DNA of 40,594 bases from Pseudomonadota bacterium (GTDB taxonomy: Bacteria > Pseudomonadota > Gammaproteobacteria > Burkholderiales > Sulfuriferulaceae): contig JAJYPN010000025.1 of assembly GCA_021795395.1 (NCBI GenBank), positions 1 through 40,594 on the forward strand, written 5' to 3'. This document shows, piece after piece, positions 32,323-39,335 of this stretch (the first letter of the stretch is position 1; each line of letters starts with the position of its first letter). A program made the translations under genes and the position numbers. The notes under the pieces were generated by a model. The model was not told the DNA's origin. It was given only the letters and a program-made list of their open reading frames with translations, and made no database searches.

Positions 32323-33819
32323 ATGAGCATCGACACGGAACCGGTCGGGCCGTCCGACGGGCCGGATAATGCTCTGCAGCGTTTACTGCGGCATTATCCA
32401 AAATCCTTCCTGAAATTGATATTGATCGGCTTTTTGCTGGTTGCCTTGCCGCTTATCCTGGCGTTGATTTACAGCGCGATGTCCATCGACCATATGGCGG
32501 AGCAAAGCAGGAAAACCGTGTATCAGGCCGAGCTGATCGCTCACGGCAGCCGGGATCTGGTGGACGAAGTCGCCGCGATGGAGCGCAGCGTCAGGCTGTC
32601 GCTGATTCTCGGCGACGCTTCCCTGCTTGCAGGCTATTTCCGCGAGCATGCGAATTTCGATAATACGGCAACCAGTCTTGCCGCGCTCTCTTTGAGCGCC
32701 AATCAGGAGCGCAGACTGAATTCGCTGCGAGCCTCGGAACTGGCGATTTTTCAGCAAATAGCAAGCGCGCGTCAATCGCCCGAAGTATTGCGGAATGGAG
32801 TGGGTGATTTTACTGCCTTGCGCGATTCGGCGCGAAATTTTCTGGACCATGGTCTGGCGCCGATCGAGCGCGAAGTCAACGCCATGCAGGAAATGGCAGG
32901 GCGGGCGCGGGAAATCGTGGTATGGCAACTGCTGGCGCTGATTCCTTTCGCGATTGTGCTGGCATTGGGATTTTCGGTGGTTATCGCCCGCCCCATCCGG
33001 CAGATCGACGAGGCGATCCGGCATATGGGACAAGGCGAACTGACCAAACCGGTCGTAGTGGAAGGGCCGCTGGATCTGCGACGGCTGGGCGACCGCCTGG
33101 ACTGGATGCGCCAGCGGCTGCTTGAGCTCGAAGAGCAGAAGACCCGGTTTTTGCGGCATATCTCGCACGAACTCAAGACGCCGCTTACTTCGATACGCGA
33201 AGGCGCCGATCTGCTGGTTGAAGGCGTGGTCGGCGAATTGAGCGAAAAGCAGCGGCATGTGGCGAAAATCCTTTTCAGTAACAGTGTACAATTACAAAAA
33301 CGTATCGAAGACCTGCTGAACTACAGCGCGCTGCAAACCGAAAAATCCATACTCGTCGGTCACCGCGTCGCCCTCGGTCAAATACTGGATACGGTAGTGC
33401 GGGATCAGGATCTCGCCATTATGAACAAAGAACTGCAAATCGGTATCGTTTGCCCCGATTTGACCATAGAGTGCGATGAGCAGAAGATCCGAACCATAGT
33501 GGACAATTTGTTATCCAATGCGGTCAAGTTTTCTCCGCGTGGAACTCGCATCAATATTAACGCGCAACAGGTCGGCAGCCGCGTTCAACTCGATGTGATC
33601 GATGCCGGACCCGGTATCGATGCGGTAGACAAGGACAAGATATTCGATGCGTTCTATTGCGGCCGCCGGGCGCCGTCGAGCCATATGAAAGGAACCGGAC
33701 TGGGCTTGTCCATAGCGCGCGAATATGTGCTGGAACATGGCGGAACCATCGAACTGATCGAGCGGAATGAGCCCGGGGCGCATTTTCGCGTCTTCCTGCC
33801 CGCTACCAATTGGCGATAA
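32323..33819 (+). CDS. glrK: Sensor histidine kinase GlrK (QseE-like)
   Basis: A 498-residue membrane kinase. The first transmembrane helix is at about 29-52 (FLKLILIGFLLVALPLILAL), then a helical periplasmic sensor domain (about 55-198), a second transmembrane helix (about 199-222) and a HAMP linker (ARPIRQIDEAIRHMGQGEL). HisKA follows with phospho-accepting His282 in HISHELKTPLTS, then the ATPase domain with DNLLSNAVKFS (N box), DVIDAGPGI (G1) and GTGLGLSIA (G2). AAGGA lies 7 bases before the ATG at 32323. The order kinase, lipoprotein, sigma-54 response regulator equals glrK-qseG-glrR of E. coli, which supports the name. In enterobacteria the system senses envelope or hormone cues; the signal here is unknown. 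Confidence 0.88.
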   Translation: MSIDTEPVGPSDGPDNALQRLLRHYPKSFLKLILIGFLLVALPLILALIYSAMSIDHMAEQSRKTVYQAELIAHGSRDLVDEVAAMERSVRLSLILGDASLLAGYFREHANFDNTATSLAALSLSANQERRLNSLRASELAIFQQIASARQSPEVLRNGVGDFTALRDSARNFLDHGLAPIEREVNAMQEMAGRAREIVVWQLLALIPFAIVLALGFSVVIARPIRQIDEAIRHMGQGELTKPVVVEGPLDLRRLGDRLDWMRQRLLELEEQKTRFLRHISHELKTPLTSIREGADLLVEGVVGELSEKQRHVAKILFSNSVQLQKRIEDLLNYSALQTEKSILVGHRVALGQILDTVVRDQDLAIMNKELQIGIVCPDLTIECDEQKIRTIVDNLLSNAVKFSPRGTRININAQQVGSRVQLDVIDAGPGIDAVDKDKIFDAFYCGRRAPSSHMKGTGLGLSIAREYVLEHGGTIELIERNEPGAHFRVFLPATNWR

Positions 33820-33823
33820 CCTA

Positions 33824-34393
33824 ATGAACGAAATCATCATGCGCCGTAATGTAACGATAATCATTCTGAGTCTTGGACTGGGAGCTTGTACGGCTTTTCC
33901 CGAGAAACCGCCTGCGGCCGCCTGCGTTAAAACTTCTCAGCCCCTGGTGTTGGCTCCTGTTTCCTTGCCTACCGAAACCAGTCGTTTGATCGAACTGATG
34001 CAATATTACGAATACCTGCGCAAGCAGCCGCCTGCTATGCTGGACGACGAATATAAAAAAGCGGCGCAGGATTTCTCGCAAAACGGCAGCGATTTAAGCC
34101 GTGTAAGGGTAGCGATACTGCTTGCGCTGCCCGGCACATCGTTTCACGATGTCAATGGCGCATTGAATCTGCTCGGCAATTGGCCGGAAGATCCCAATGT
34201 TGCGCCGCCCCCGCTGGACGGCTTCGCGCGATTGTTGAGTGTATTATTGACGCAGGAACAGCAATCGGCCAATACCGTTAACGATCTGACGCAAAAGCTC
34301 AAGGAAGAAAAAAAACACGCCGATACCTTGCAAGGTCAGATCGATGCCGTAAAGAATATGGAAAAAAACCTGATAAACCGGGCCAAGCAATGA
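33824..34393 (+). CDS. QseG-like lipoprotein of the GlrKR operon
   Basis: A 189-residue secreted lipoprotein: RRNVTIIILSLGLGAC is a lipobox signal with the lipidated Cys at about residue 21. The body has a Pro-rich segment, then ELMQYYEYLRKQPPAMLDDE, which resembles the QseG/YfhG family, and ends in a charged coiled-coil (about 145-189, LTQKLKEEKKHADTLQGQ). In E. coli the outer-membrane QseG modulates the QseE kinase. It starts 4 bases after glrK, and its stop codon overlaps the glrR start by 4 bases. An in-frame ATG at 33839 is an alternative start. Confidence 0.8.
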   Translation: MNEIIMRRNVTIIILSLGLGACTAFPEKPPAAACVKTSQPLVLAPVSLPTETSRLIELMQYYEYLRKQPPAMLDDEYKKAAQDFSQNGSDLSRVRVAILLALPGTSFHDVNGALNLLGNWPEDPNVAPPPLDGFARLLSVLLTQEQQSANTVNDLTQKLKEEKKHADTLQGQIDAVKNMEKNLINRAKQ

Positions 34394-35745
34394 GCGATCC
34401 GCGTTCCCAGATTCTGATTGCCGACGACGATACCGATCTGCTGCAATTGCTCGCCATCCGCCTCACGGCGGCAGGCTTCGACGTCGAAACGGTGGAAAGC
34501 GGCGAAGCGGTATTGAATCGGCTGGATGTCGCCCGTCCCGATCTGGTGATCACCGACATGCAAATGAACGGGATGGATGGAATGACCTTGTTCGAGCATA
34601 TTCATGGCATCGCACCGGCATTACCGGTGATTATCCTGACCGCTCACGGCACCATTCCGGATGCGGTGGCAGCGACCCAGCGCGGCGTGTTCGGTTATCT
34701 CAGCAAGCCATTCGACAGCAAGACCTTGCTCGATCTGGTCAATCGCGCGCTCAGACTGGTGGCGGGGGCCGTGCCTCAGCCCATCGTTCCAAAGGACGCA
34801 TTGCAGGCAGCGATTATTACACAAAGTACGATCATGACGGATTTGCTGGCGAAAGCTCGGCTCGTCGCCGAGAGCGATGCAAGCGTGCTGATCCACGGCG
34901 AGAGCGGTACCGGCAAGGAATTGTTCGCGCAAGCCATCCATAACGTCAGTCAGCGTAGATCCCGGCCATTTATGGCGGTCAATTGCGCCGCCATTCCGGA
35001 ACAACTGCTCGAATCCGAATTGTTCGGGCACGCTCGCGGGGCGTTCACCGGTGCGGTCCGCGAGCATATCGGTCTGTTCCAGGCGGCCGAAGGGGGGACC
35101 GTGTTCCTCGATGAGATCGGCGACATGCCTTTGCCGCTGCAAGCCAAATTGCTGCGCGTTTTGCAGGAAAGGCAAGTGCGTCCGGTCGGTTCCGCGCAGG
35201 CGGTACCGTTCAATGTCCGGATTATTTCCGCCACGCATCGCGACCTGAAAAACGAGATACTTGCCGGAAATTTCCGCGAAGATATGTACTATCGTCTTAA
35301 TGTCGTGAAACTGACGATCCCGCCCTTATCGCAGCGGCGCGAGGATATTCCCTTGCTGGCGAACCACTTTCTTGGCGTTGTGGCGAAAAAATACGGCAAG
35401 AAGATCAACGGGTTTTCTCCTGAAACGATGGAAACGCTGGTTAGCGCGGCATGGCCGGGAAATGTGCGCCAATTGCTGAATGTCGTCGAACAGAGCGTCG
35501 CCCTGTGCACGACTTCGCTCATTTCGTTGGCGCTGGTCGAAGACGCGATACATAAGGAAGAAGAACATCTGTTTTCGCTGGAAGAAGCCAAAAAACGCTT
35601 TGAACGGGATTATCTGGTTCGCGTCCTCAAAATGGCGGAAGGCAATGTGATGCAGGCCGCTCGCCTGGCGAAACGGAACCGGACGGAATTCTATAAATTA
35701 CTGCAAAAACATCAGCTCGACCCTTCCGTGTTCAAGTCGCTGTAA
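34390..35745 (+). CDS. glrR: Sigma-54-dependent response regulator GlrR (QseF-like)
   Basis: A 451-residue NtrC-family activator. The receiver domain (6-120) has the acidic pair DDD at 12-14, phospho-acceptor Asp56 (VITDMQ) and Lys106 (LSKPFD). The AAA+ domain has Walker A GESGTGKE (170-177), the sigma-54-contacting GAFTGA (217-222) and Walker B GTVFLDEIGDM. The C-terminal Fis-type helix-turn-helix (EGNVMQAARLAKRNRTEFYK) ends the protein. It is translationally coupled to the lipoprotein gene (ATGA overlap). Its targets must carry sigma-54 promoters; none was found in this window. Confidence 0.94.
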   Translation: MSDPRSQILIADDDTDLLQLLAIRLTAAGFDVETVESGEAVLNRLDVARPDLVITDMQMNGMDGMTLFEHIHGIAPALPVIILTAHGTIPDAVAATQRGVFGYLSKPFDSKTLLDLVNRALRLVAGAVPQPIVPKDALQAAIITQSTIMTDLLAKARLVAESDASVLIHGESGTGKELFAQAIHNVSQRRSRPFMAVNCAAIPEQLLESELFGHARGAFTGAVREHIGLFQAAEGGTVFLDEIGDMPLPLQAKLLRVLQERQVRPVGSAQAVPFNVRIISATHRDLKNEILAGNFREDMYYRLNVVKLTIPPLSQRREDIPLLANHFLGVVAKKYGKKINGFSPETMETLVSAAWPGNVRQLLNVVEQSVALCTTSLISLALVEDAIHKEEEHLFSLEEAKKRFERDYLVRVLKMAEGNVMQAARLAKRNRTEFYKLLQKHQLDPSVFKSL

Positions 35746-35838
35746 ACACTGAACCTATCGTTATTTATCCATTGAGGGCGGTTAAATAGCAGTTACATAA
35801 CTTAATTTATAACCTCGTATTTCTGGCGCATGTAAATA

Positions 35839-36480
35839 TCAAAAAATGGCGGCCAGCAATTCCACACTATTCGCGGCGCGTTGCTCAAGCCCCGCTTTGG
35901 CTACAATGGCCCTGGCCTTTGTCTTGAGATTCGCATCTCCGGTTATTAGAAAAGCACGTTTTAGGTAATCAATTGCTAATATCGGATTGCGATCCAATTG
36001 ATCGGCTACGGTTTCATAGTGTTCGGCTTGCTCTATGGTCGAGTTAAAGTAGTTCACAAAATTTGCATCAAAGTTCTCATCGAACACAATGTATTCGCTT
36101 CTTATAAAATCGGATGGCACATCGGCATTCACGCTTTTGACGATAATGGTTTCTTTACCAAGCGCTTGAGCCACGCCAAGTTCGTAGTAAATATTTGCTT
36201 GGCTCTTTGGTGGGATAGCTTCGTATACTACACCAACAGCCAACGGAACGGAAGCGATCTGACGCCAAATTTTGAGCAAGAAATCTCGCCCCGTCACACG
36301 GTTGCTCGCATCGATTACGGAATAATCAAATTTTTTTGCAACTGCGGTGACCGCATCGCCAATTTCCTTGACTGCCGATGGTATGGATTTACCTAGACGT
36401 GTCATCAGGGAACAGTGTCTGGGATTGCTTGGAACAGAATTCGTGATGGCATCGCCATCAAGAGGACTGTAGATAATCAT
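35839..36480 (-). CDS. Nucleoside deoxyribosyltransferase/TIR-like domain protein
   Basis: A 213-residue protein I cannot assign to a named family. It shows the signature of the nucleoside 2-deoxyribosyltransferase/TIR-like fold: a start like IIYSPLDGDA, then YSVIDASNRVTGRDF, then PLAVGVVYEAIPPKSQANIY, then YELGVAQALGKETIIVKS. The Glu of YELG is where these enzymes carry their nucleophile or catalytic Glu. A helical C-terminal part (about 145-213) follows. Related domains act as NAD- or nucleotide-cleaving effectors in defence systems, or as nucleoside transferases. Codon use is AT-richer than in neighbours, suggesting transfer. Its ATG overlaps the stop codon of a 55-residue gene by 4 bases. 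Confidence 0.65.
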   Translation of the reverse strand: MIIYSPLDGDAITNSVPSNPRHCSLMTRLGKSIPSAVKEIGDAVTAVAKKFDYSVIDASNRVTGRDFLLKIWRQIASVPLAVGVVYEAIPPKSQANIYYELGVAQALGKETIIVKSVNADVPSDFIRSEYIVFDENFDANFVNYFNSTIEQAEHYETVADQLDRNPILAIDYLKRAFLITGDANLKTKARAIVAKAGLEQRAANSVELLAAIF

Positions 36481-36644
36481 TTATGCTTGCGCGCAACCGG
36501 AATGTTTTGATATGGCCCCGAACTTTGCTTGTGGGCAATAATTTTTCCAGCAGTGCGATCGATTTTTACATAGTGGCCGGAACGTGGGTTCAGAACTTGA
36601 ACCACATCATGTTTTGTGGTGCGGCTGGCAGTTTTAGTAGTCAT
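36477..36644 (-). CDS. Small conserved-looking protein (55 aa) paired with the TIR/NDT-like protein
   Basis: A 55-residue basic protein, MTTKTASRTTKHDVVQVLNP and onward through RSGHYVKIDRTAGKIIAHK to GPYQNIPVARKHK. The pattern NPRSGxYVKID-x-GKI-x-x-KxSxGPYxN looks like a real small-protein family with a beta-hairpin-like core, not random sequence, but I know no function for it. Its TGA overlaps the ATG of the downstream TIR/NDT-like gene (ATGA), so they are a translationally coupled pair, with the small gene first as in many antitoxin-toxin or immunity-effector pairs. The ribosome-binding site is weak (AGAG). Confidence 0.6.
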   Translation of the reverse strand: MTTKTASRTTKHDVVQVLNPRSGHYVKIDRTAGKIIAHKQSSGPYQNIPVARKHK

Positions 36645-37158
36645 GTTAGCGCTCTATTCGATGGCATAGCAACGTATGTATGATACTGGTAGTTACAAGC
36701 AAAGTCATTATCAAGGGGTACCTGGAGCCCGCTTTTAAAGCCTAAGGTTCAAGGTCAGCTGACCACAGGATTGGGCATTGGTTCAACGTTGTCGAGATCG
36801 AACTTAATGTAATGACCAAGCCCATTGCCTTGATCGGCATATTGGTGAAATTATGTGCAGAGATTGCAGCATGGTAATTGTGCTGCTACTTGTGGTCCTG
36901 ATGAACTGGCAATTTATACCGGAGAATACGCGCATCATCAGATTCAGCGTCTGTATAGAATTTGATGCTGAAGATCAAGAGTCCTGCCGTTCATTATTTC
37001 GTTAGAGAGTACGGGAGTCGTCGCAGAATAAGCCATTTCTGTAACGGCTCGTTATCTGAGGCAACGGCGATTCCGGAAAAGGAAATAAAAGAGACGCCGA
37101 TCACTAACGATATTTCTGGCATTTAGGAAATTACTTAAACGAAGATAGTAATATAAAC
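36645..37158. other. 514-base AT-rich non-coding stretch holding an IS remnant
   Basis: The only recognisable content is the decayed IS630-like transposase end at 36770-36965. The flanks (36645-36769 and 36966-37158) show no open frame of interest, no terminal repeats and no RNA gene I can identify. Confidence 0.5.
36770..36965 (+). pseudogene. Decayed C-terminal end of an IS630-family transposase
   Basis: Three consecutive frames give pieces of the IS630 transposase C-terminus in the right order and spacing. First comes HWFNVVEIELNV with AEIAAW about 20 residues later (36770-36874, ending in a stop). Next is MNWQFIPENTRII (from 36901), then QIQRLYRI and a stop (36939-36965). They correspond to the family's SWLN-x-AEIEL, E-x-AAW, NWQFTTEDAR and KLKRLYP blocks. 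At least two frameshifts and one stop make it non-functional. The 5' part of the element is gone. Confidence 0.62.
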
Positions 37159-37212
37159 TTTACATGAGACTCATTATCATTTATATTTACAAATAAATCT
37201 GATTCTCATTAA
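37159..37212 (+). promoter_or_regulatory. Fur-controlled promoter of the iron-uptake cluster
   Basis: TTTACA (-35, 37159-37164) and TATATT (-10, 37182-37187) are 17 bases apart, each one mismatch from consensus. GAGACTCATTATC (37166-37178) lies between them and matches 11 of 13 positions of the second part of the Fur box. GATTCTCATTA at 37201-37211 is a second weaker copy near the start of transcription. Iron-replete Fur should therefore block this promoter. Confidence 0.75.
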
Positions 37213-37230
37213 GTTTATGAAGGAGCCGTT

Positions 37231-37590
37231 ATGTCTGTTCGTATTTTATCTCGTATTTTATCGGCGTGTGTACTGGCAGCAGTGATGCTTCAAGCCGCGG
37301 TTGCGTCTGCGGCCGATACCGTGCCGGTATTGACGATCGACGGCAAGCAATTCGTGCCGCAGAATCTGCCGATAGCGGCGGGCGTCAAACAGAAACTGAT
37401 CATCCGCAATACCGGTACGATTCCTGCCGAATTCGAAAGCTACGATCTGTCGCGCGAAATCGTCGTACCGGCTCACAGCGAAGTAACGATCTACATCGGG
37501 CCGCTTAAAACCGGCAGCTATCATTATTTCAATGATTTCAACCGTGCCATGCAGGGAACGGTAACAGTCACCGCAGCCAAGGGAAATTGA
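37231..37590 (+). CDS. Periplasmic cupredoxin-like protein of an FTR1 iron-uptake system
   Basis: A 119-residue secreted protein: signal peptide 1-28 (cleavage after ASA), then a single cupredoxin-type beta-sandwich (VPVLTIDGKQFVPQNLPIAA, then IIRNTGTIPAEFESYDLSRE, then GSYHYFNDFNRAMQGTV). It has no cysteine, so it cannot be a blue copper protein; only two His and scattered Met remain as possible ligands. It resembles the cupredoxin domain of EfeO and FtrB, which help oxidise or deliver ferrous iron to an FTR1 permease. The permease gene follows within 2 bases. A Fur-type promoter lies directly upstream, and AAGGAG precedes the ATG. Confidence 0.85.
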   Translation: MSVRILSRILSACVLAAVMLQAAVASAADTVPVLTIDGKQFVPQNLPIAAGVKQKLIIRNTGTIPAEFESYDLSREIVVPAHSEVTIYIGPLKTGSYHYFNDFNRAMQGTVTVTAAKGN

Positions 37591-37592
37591 CC

Positions 37593-38438
37593 ATGCTGGC
37601 GACTGCGATCGTAATGTTCAGGGAAGTGCTGGAAGCGGCGCTGATTATCGCTATCGTGCTGAGCGCGAGCAAGGGGATAGCCGCTCGCGGCCGCTGGGTG
37701 GCTGCCGGTATCGGTTTCGGTCTGGCCGGGGCGTCGCTGGTCGCCGTATTGGCCGCCAACATTGCTTCGTCCTATTCCGGCAACGGCCAGGCCATCATGA
37801 ATGCGGTCATTTTATTGAGCGCTGTGTTGATGCTGACCTGGCATACCGTCTGGATGAGCGCCCACGGCCGCGAACTGGCGGCCGAGCTGTCTGCTGTCAG
37901 TGCCGACGTGCAGACCGGAAAGCGGCCGCTGGCGGCATTATTGATCGTCACGATGGCGGCTGTGATGCGCGAAGGCTCCGAAGCGGTGCTGTTTCTGTGG
38001 GCGATTGCGGCGGGCGGCGAACAACGTATCGCCATGACGCTTGGAGGAGCGGGCGGACTCGTCGCCGGCGTACTCGTCGGGCTTTTATTGTATCGCGGTT
38101 TGTTGCGCATCCCCGCCCGCTATTTCTTTTCGGTTACCGGCTGGCTGATTATCCTGCTGGCATCCGGGCTTGCGGCCCAGGCGGCCGGATTCCTCAATCA
38201 GGCAGGGTTGCTGCCGGCGCTGGGCAATACGATATGGAATACCTCGGATATTCTGAGCCAGTCCAGCATAGTCGGACAGTTATTGCATATTCTCGTCGGT
38301 TACGTAGCCAGACCCTCCGGCATCGAATTGGTGTTTTACGGCGCTACCCTGGGGATTATTCTGATTTTGCTGCGTATGCAGAAACGATCGCGGGCACGAG
38401 GCGGAAAGGTGAGGGCCTCGACCGAAGCGTCGGCATGA
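37593..38438 (+). CDS. FTR1 family high-affinity iron permease
   Basis: A 281-residue, seven-helix inner-membrane permease (EfeU/FtrC type). It has both RExxE iron motifs: MFREVLEAALIIAIVL in helix 1 and VMREGSEAVLFLWAIAAG in helix 4. The ATG at 37593 has AAGGGA at a suitable distance; a TTG at 37587 would overlap the previous stop codon. Together with the cupredoxin-like protein it forms an EfeUO/FtrBC-like ferrous/ferric uptake pair. The peroxidase EfeB, the periplasmic P19/FtrA protein and the polyferredoxin FtrD are not in the window. Confidence 0.93.
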   Translation: MLATAIVMFREVLEAALIIAIVLSASKGIAARGRWVAAGIGFGLAGASLVAVLAANIASSYSGNGQAIMNAVILLSAVLMLTWHTVWMSAHGRELAAELSAVSADVQTGKRPLAALLIVTMAAVMREGSEAVLFLWAIAAGGEQRIAMTLGGAGGLVAGVLVGLLLYRGLLRIPARYFFSVTGWLIILLASGLAAQAAGFLNQAGLLPALGNTIWNTSDILSQSSIVGQLLHILVGYVARPSGIELVFYGATLGIILILLRMQKRSRARGGKVRASTEASA

Positions 38439-38511
38439 ATTTTCTCTGCGCTTGTCGGCGTGTGATCAACAGCGAACAATTTTTTGATTTTATTATTTTA
38501 TTGGAAGCAAA

Positions 38512-39279
38512 ATGAAAAAAAATATTTCTGAACCCGTCGGTAGGATTTGGCGACGTTTGTTATTGGGGAGCGCTTGCGTAACGGCCGGCGCAGCGTTAAC
38601 GATGTTTGGTTCGGCCGCGTACGGAGACGATTTTATCGTGTATTCGCCATATGTCACACAAGGGCAGAATGAAATCGAGTTGCGCGGATTCAGCTATAAT
38701 GATCCTAATGTCAATATTAATGGTGGCGGCGGGTATGAGGTGGCCATCGCTCACACTGTGACGAGTTGGTGGAAACCCGAATTGTATATCGGCCGTTTTG
38801 AAATGAATCCCGGCGAGCCTGCTCATTTTGCGGGATATGAATTCGAAAATACGTTCCAGCTGACGCAACCGGGGGAATATTGGGCCGATATCGGCATGCT
38901 GGCGTCGTACGAATATAATCAGCAGCCGGGCATACCCGATGCGCTCGAATTCGGCCCACTGATAGAAAAACGCAGCGGCCGGATCGATCAACGGCTGAAT
39001 TTGATCTGGGAAAAGCAGGTCGGCGTCGGCGCTACGGCAAATTATGCATTTCGCGCCGCTTATACCATGAATTATCAGATCAATACCCAATTCGCCCCGG
39101 GTTTCGAAGCCTATTATCGTCCGGATGATCATGCGTATCAGATCGGCCCTGATTTGAGCGGAGAGCTGGCCGGCGCAGCGGGAAAAGAATTCGAATACAG
39201 CGTGGGCATGGTATTCGGGGTAAATCAGGGTGCGCCCGACCAGACACTTATAGTCAGGCTGGAATACGAATTTTTTTAA
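38512..39279 (+). CDS. Predicted outer-membrane beta-barrel protein of the iron cluster
   Basis: A 255-residue protein with a signal peptide (1-38, cleavage after AYG) and a body of alternating strands. Tyr/Trp/Phe residues are frequent and the C-terminus is TLIVRLEYEFF, the terminal Phe of an outer-membrane barrel. EIELRGFSYNDPNVNINGGG and AGYEFENTFQLTQPGEYWAD are typical strand-turn patterns. I do not recognise the exact family. It follows the FTR1 gene by 73 bases on the same strand and may be the outer-membrane partner for iron entry, or an unlinked protein; the link is inferred from position. GGAAG precedes the ATG. Confidence 0.72.
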   Translation: MKKNISEPVGRIWRRLLLGSACVTAGAALTMFGSAAYGDDFIVYSPYVTQGQNEIELRGFSYNDPNVNINGGGGYEVAIAHTVTSWWKPELYIGRFEMNPGEPAHFAGYEFENTFQLTQPGEYWADIGMLASYEYNQQPGIPDALEFGPLIEKRSGRIDQRLNLIWEKQVGVGATANYAFRAAYTMNYQINTQFAPGFEAYYRPDDHAYQIGPDLSGELAGAAGKEFEYSVGMVFGVNQGAPDQTLIVRLEYEFF

Positions 39280-39335
39280 GTGCGGGATAGCCGCGGCCGG
39301 GATCGGCGACCCGGTTTGGCGATTCCGTTGCCGGC

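Noticed and set aside
36853..37005. 50-codon frame with a hydrophobic start (MVIVLLLVVLMNWQF)
   Set aside because: Better explained as one of the three frames of the decayed IS630 transposase end.
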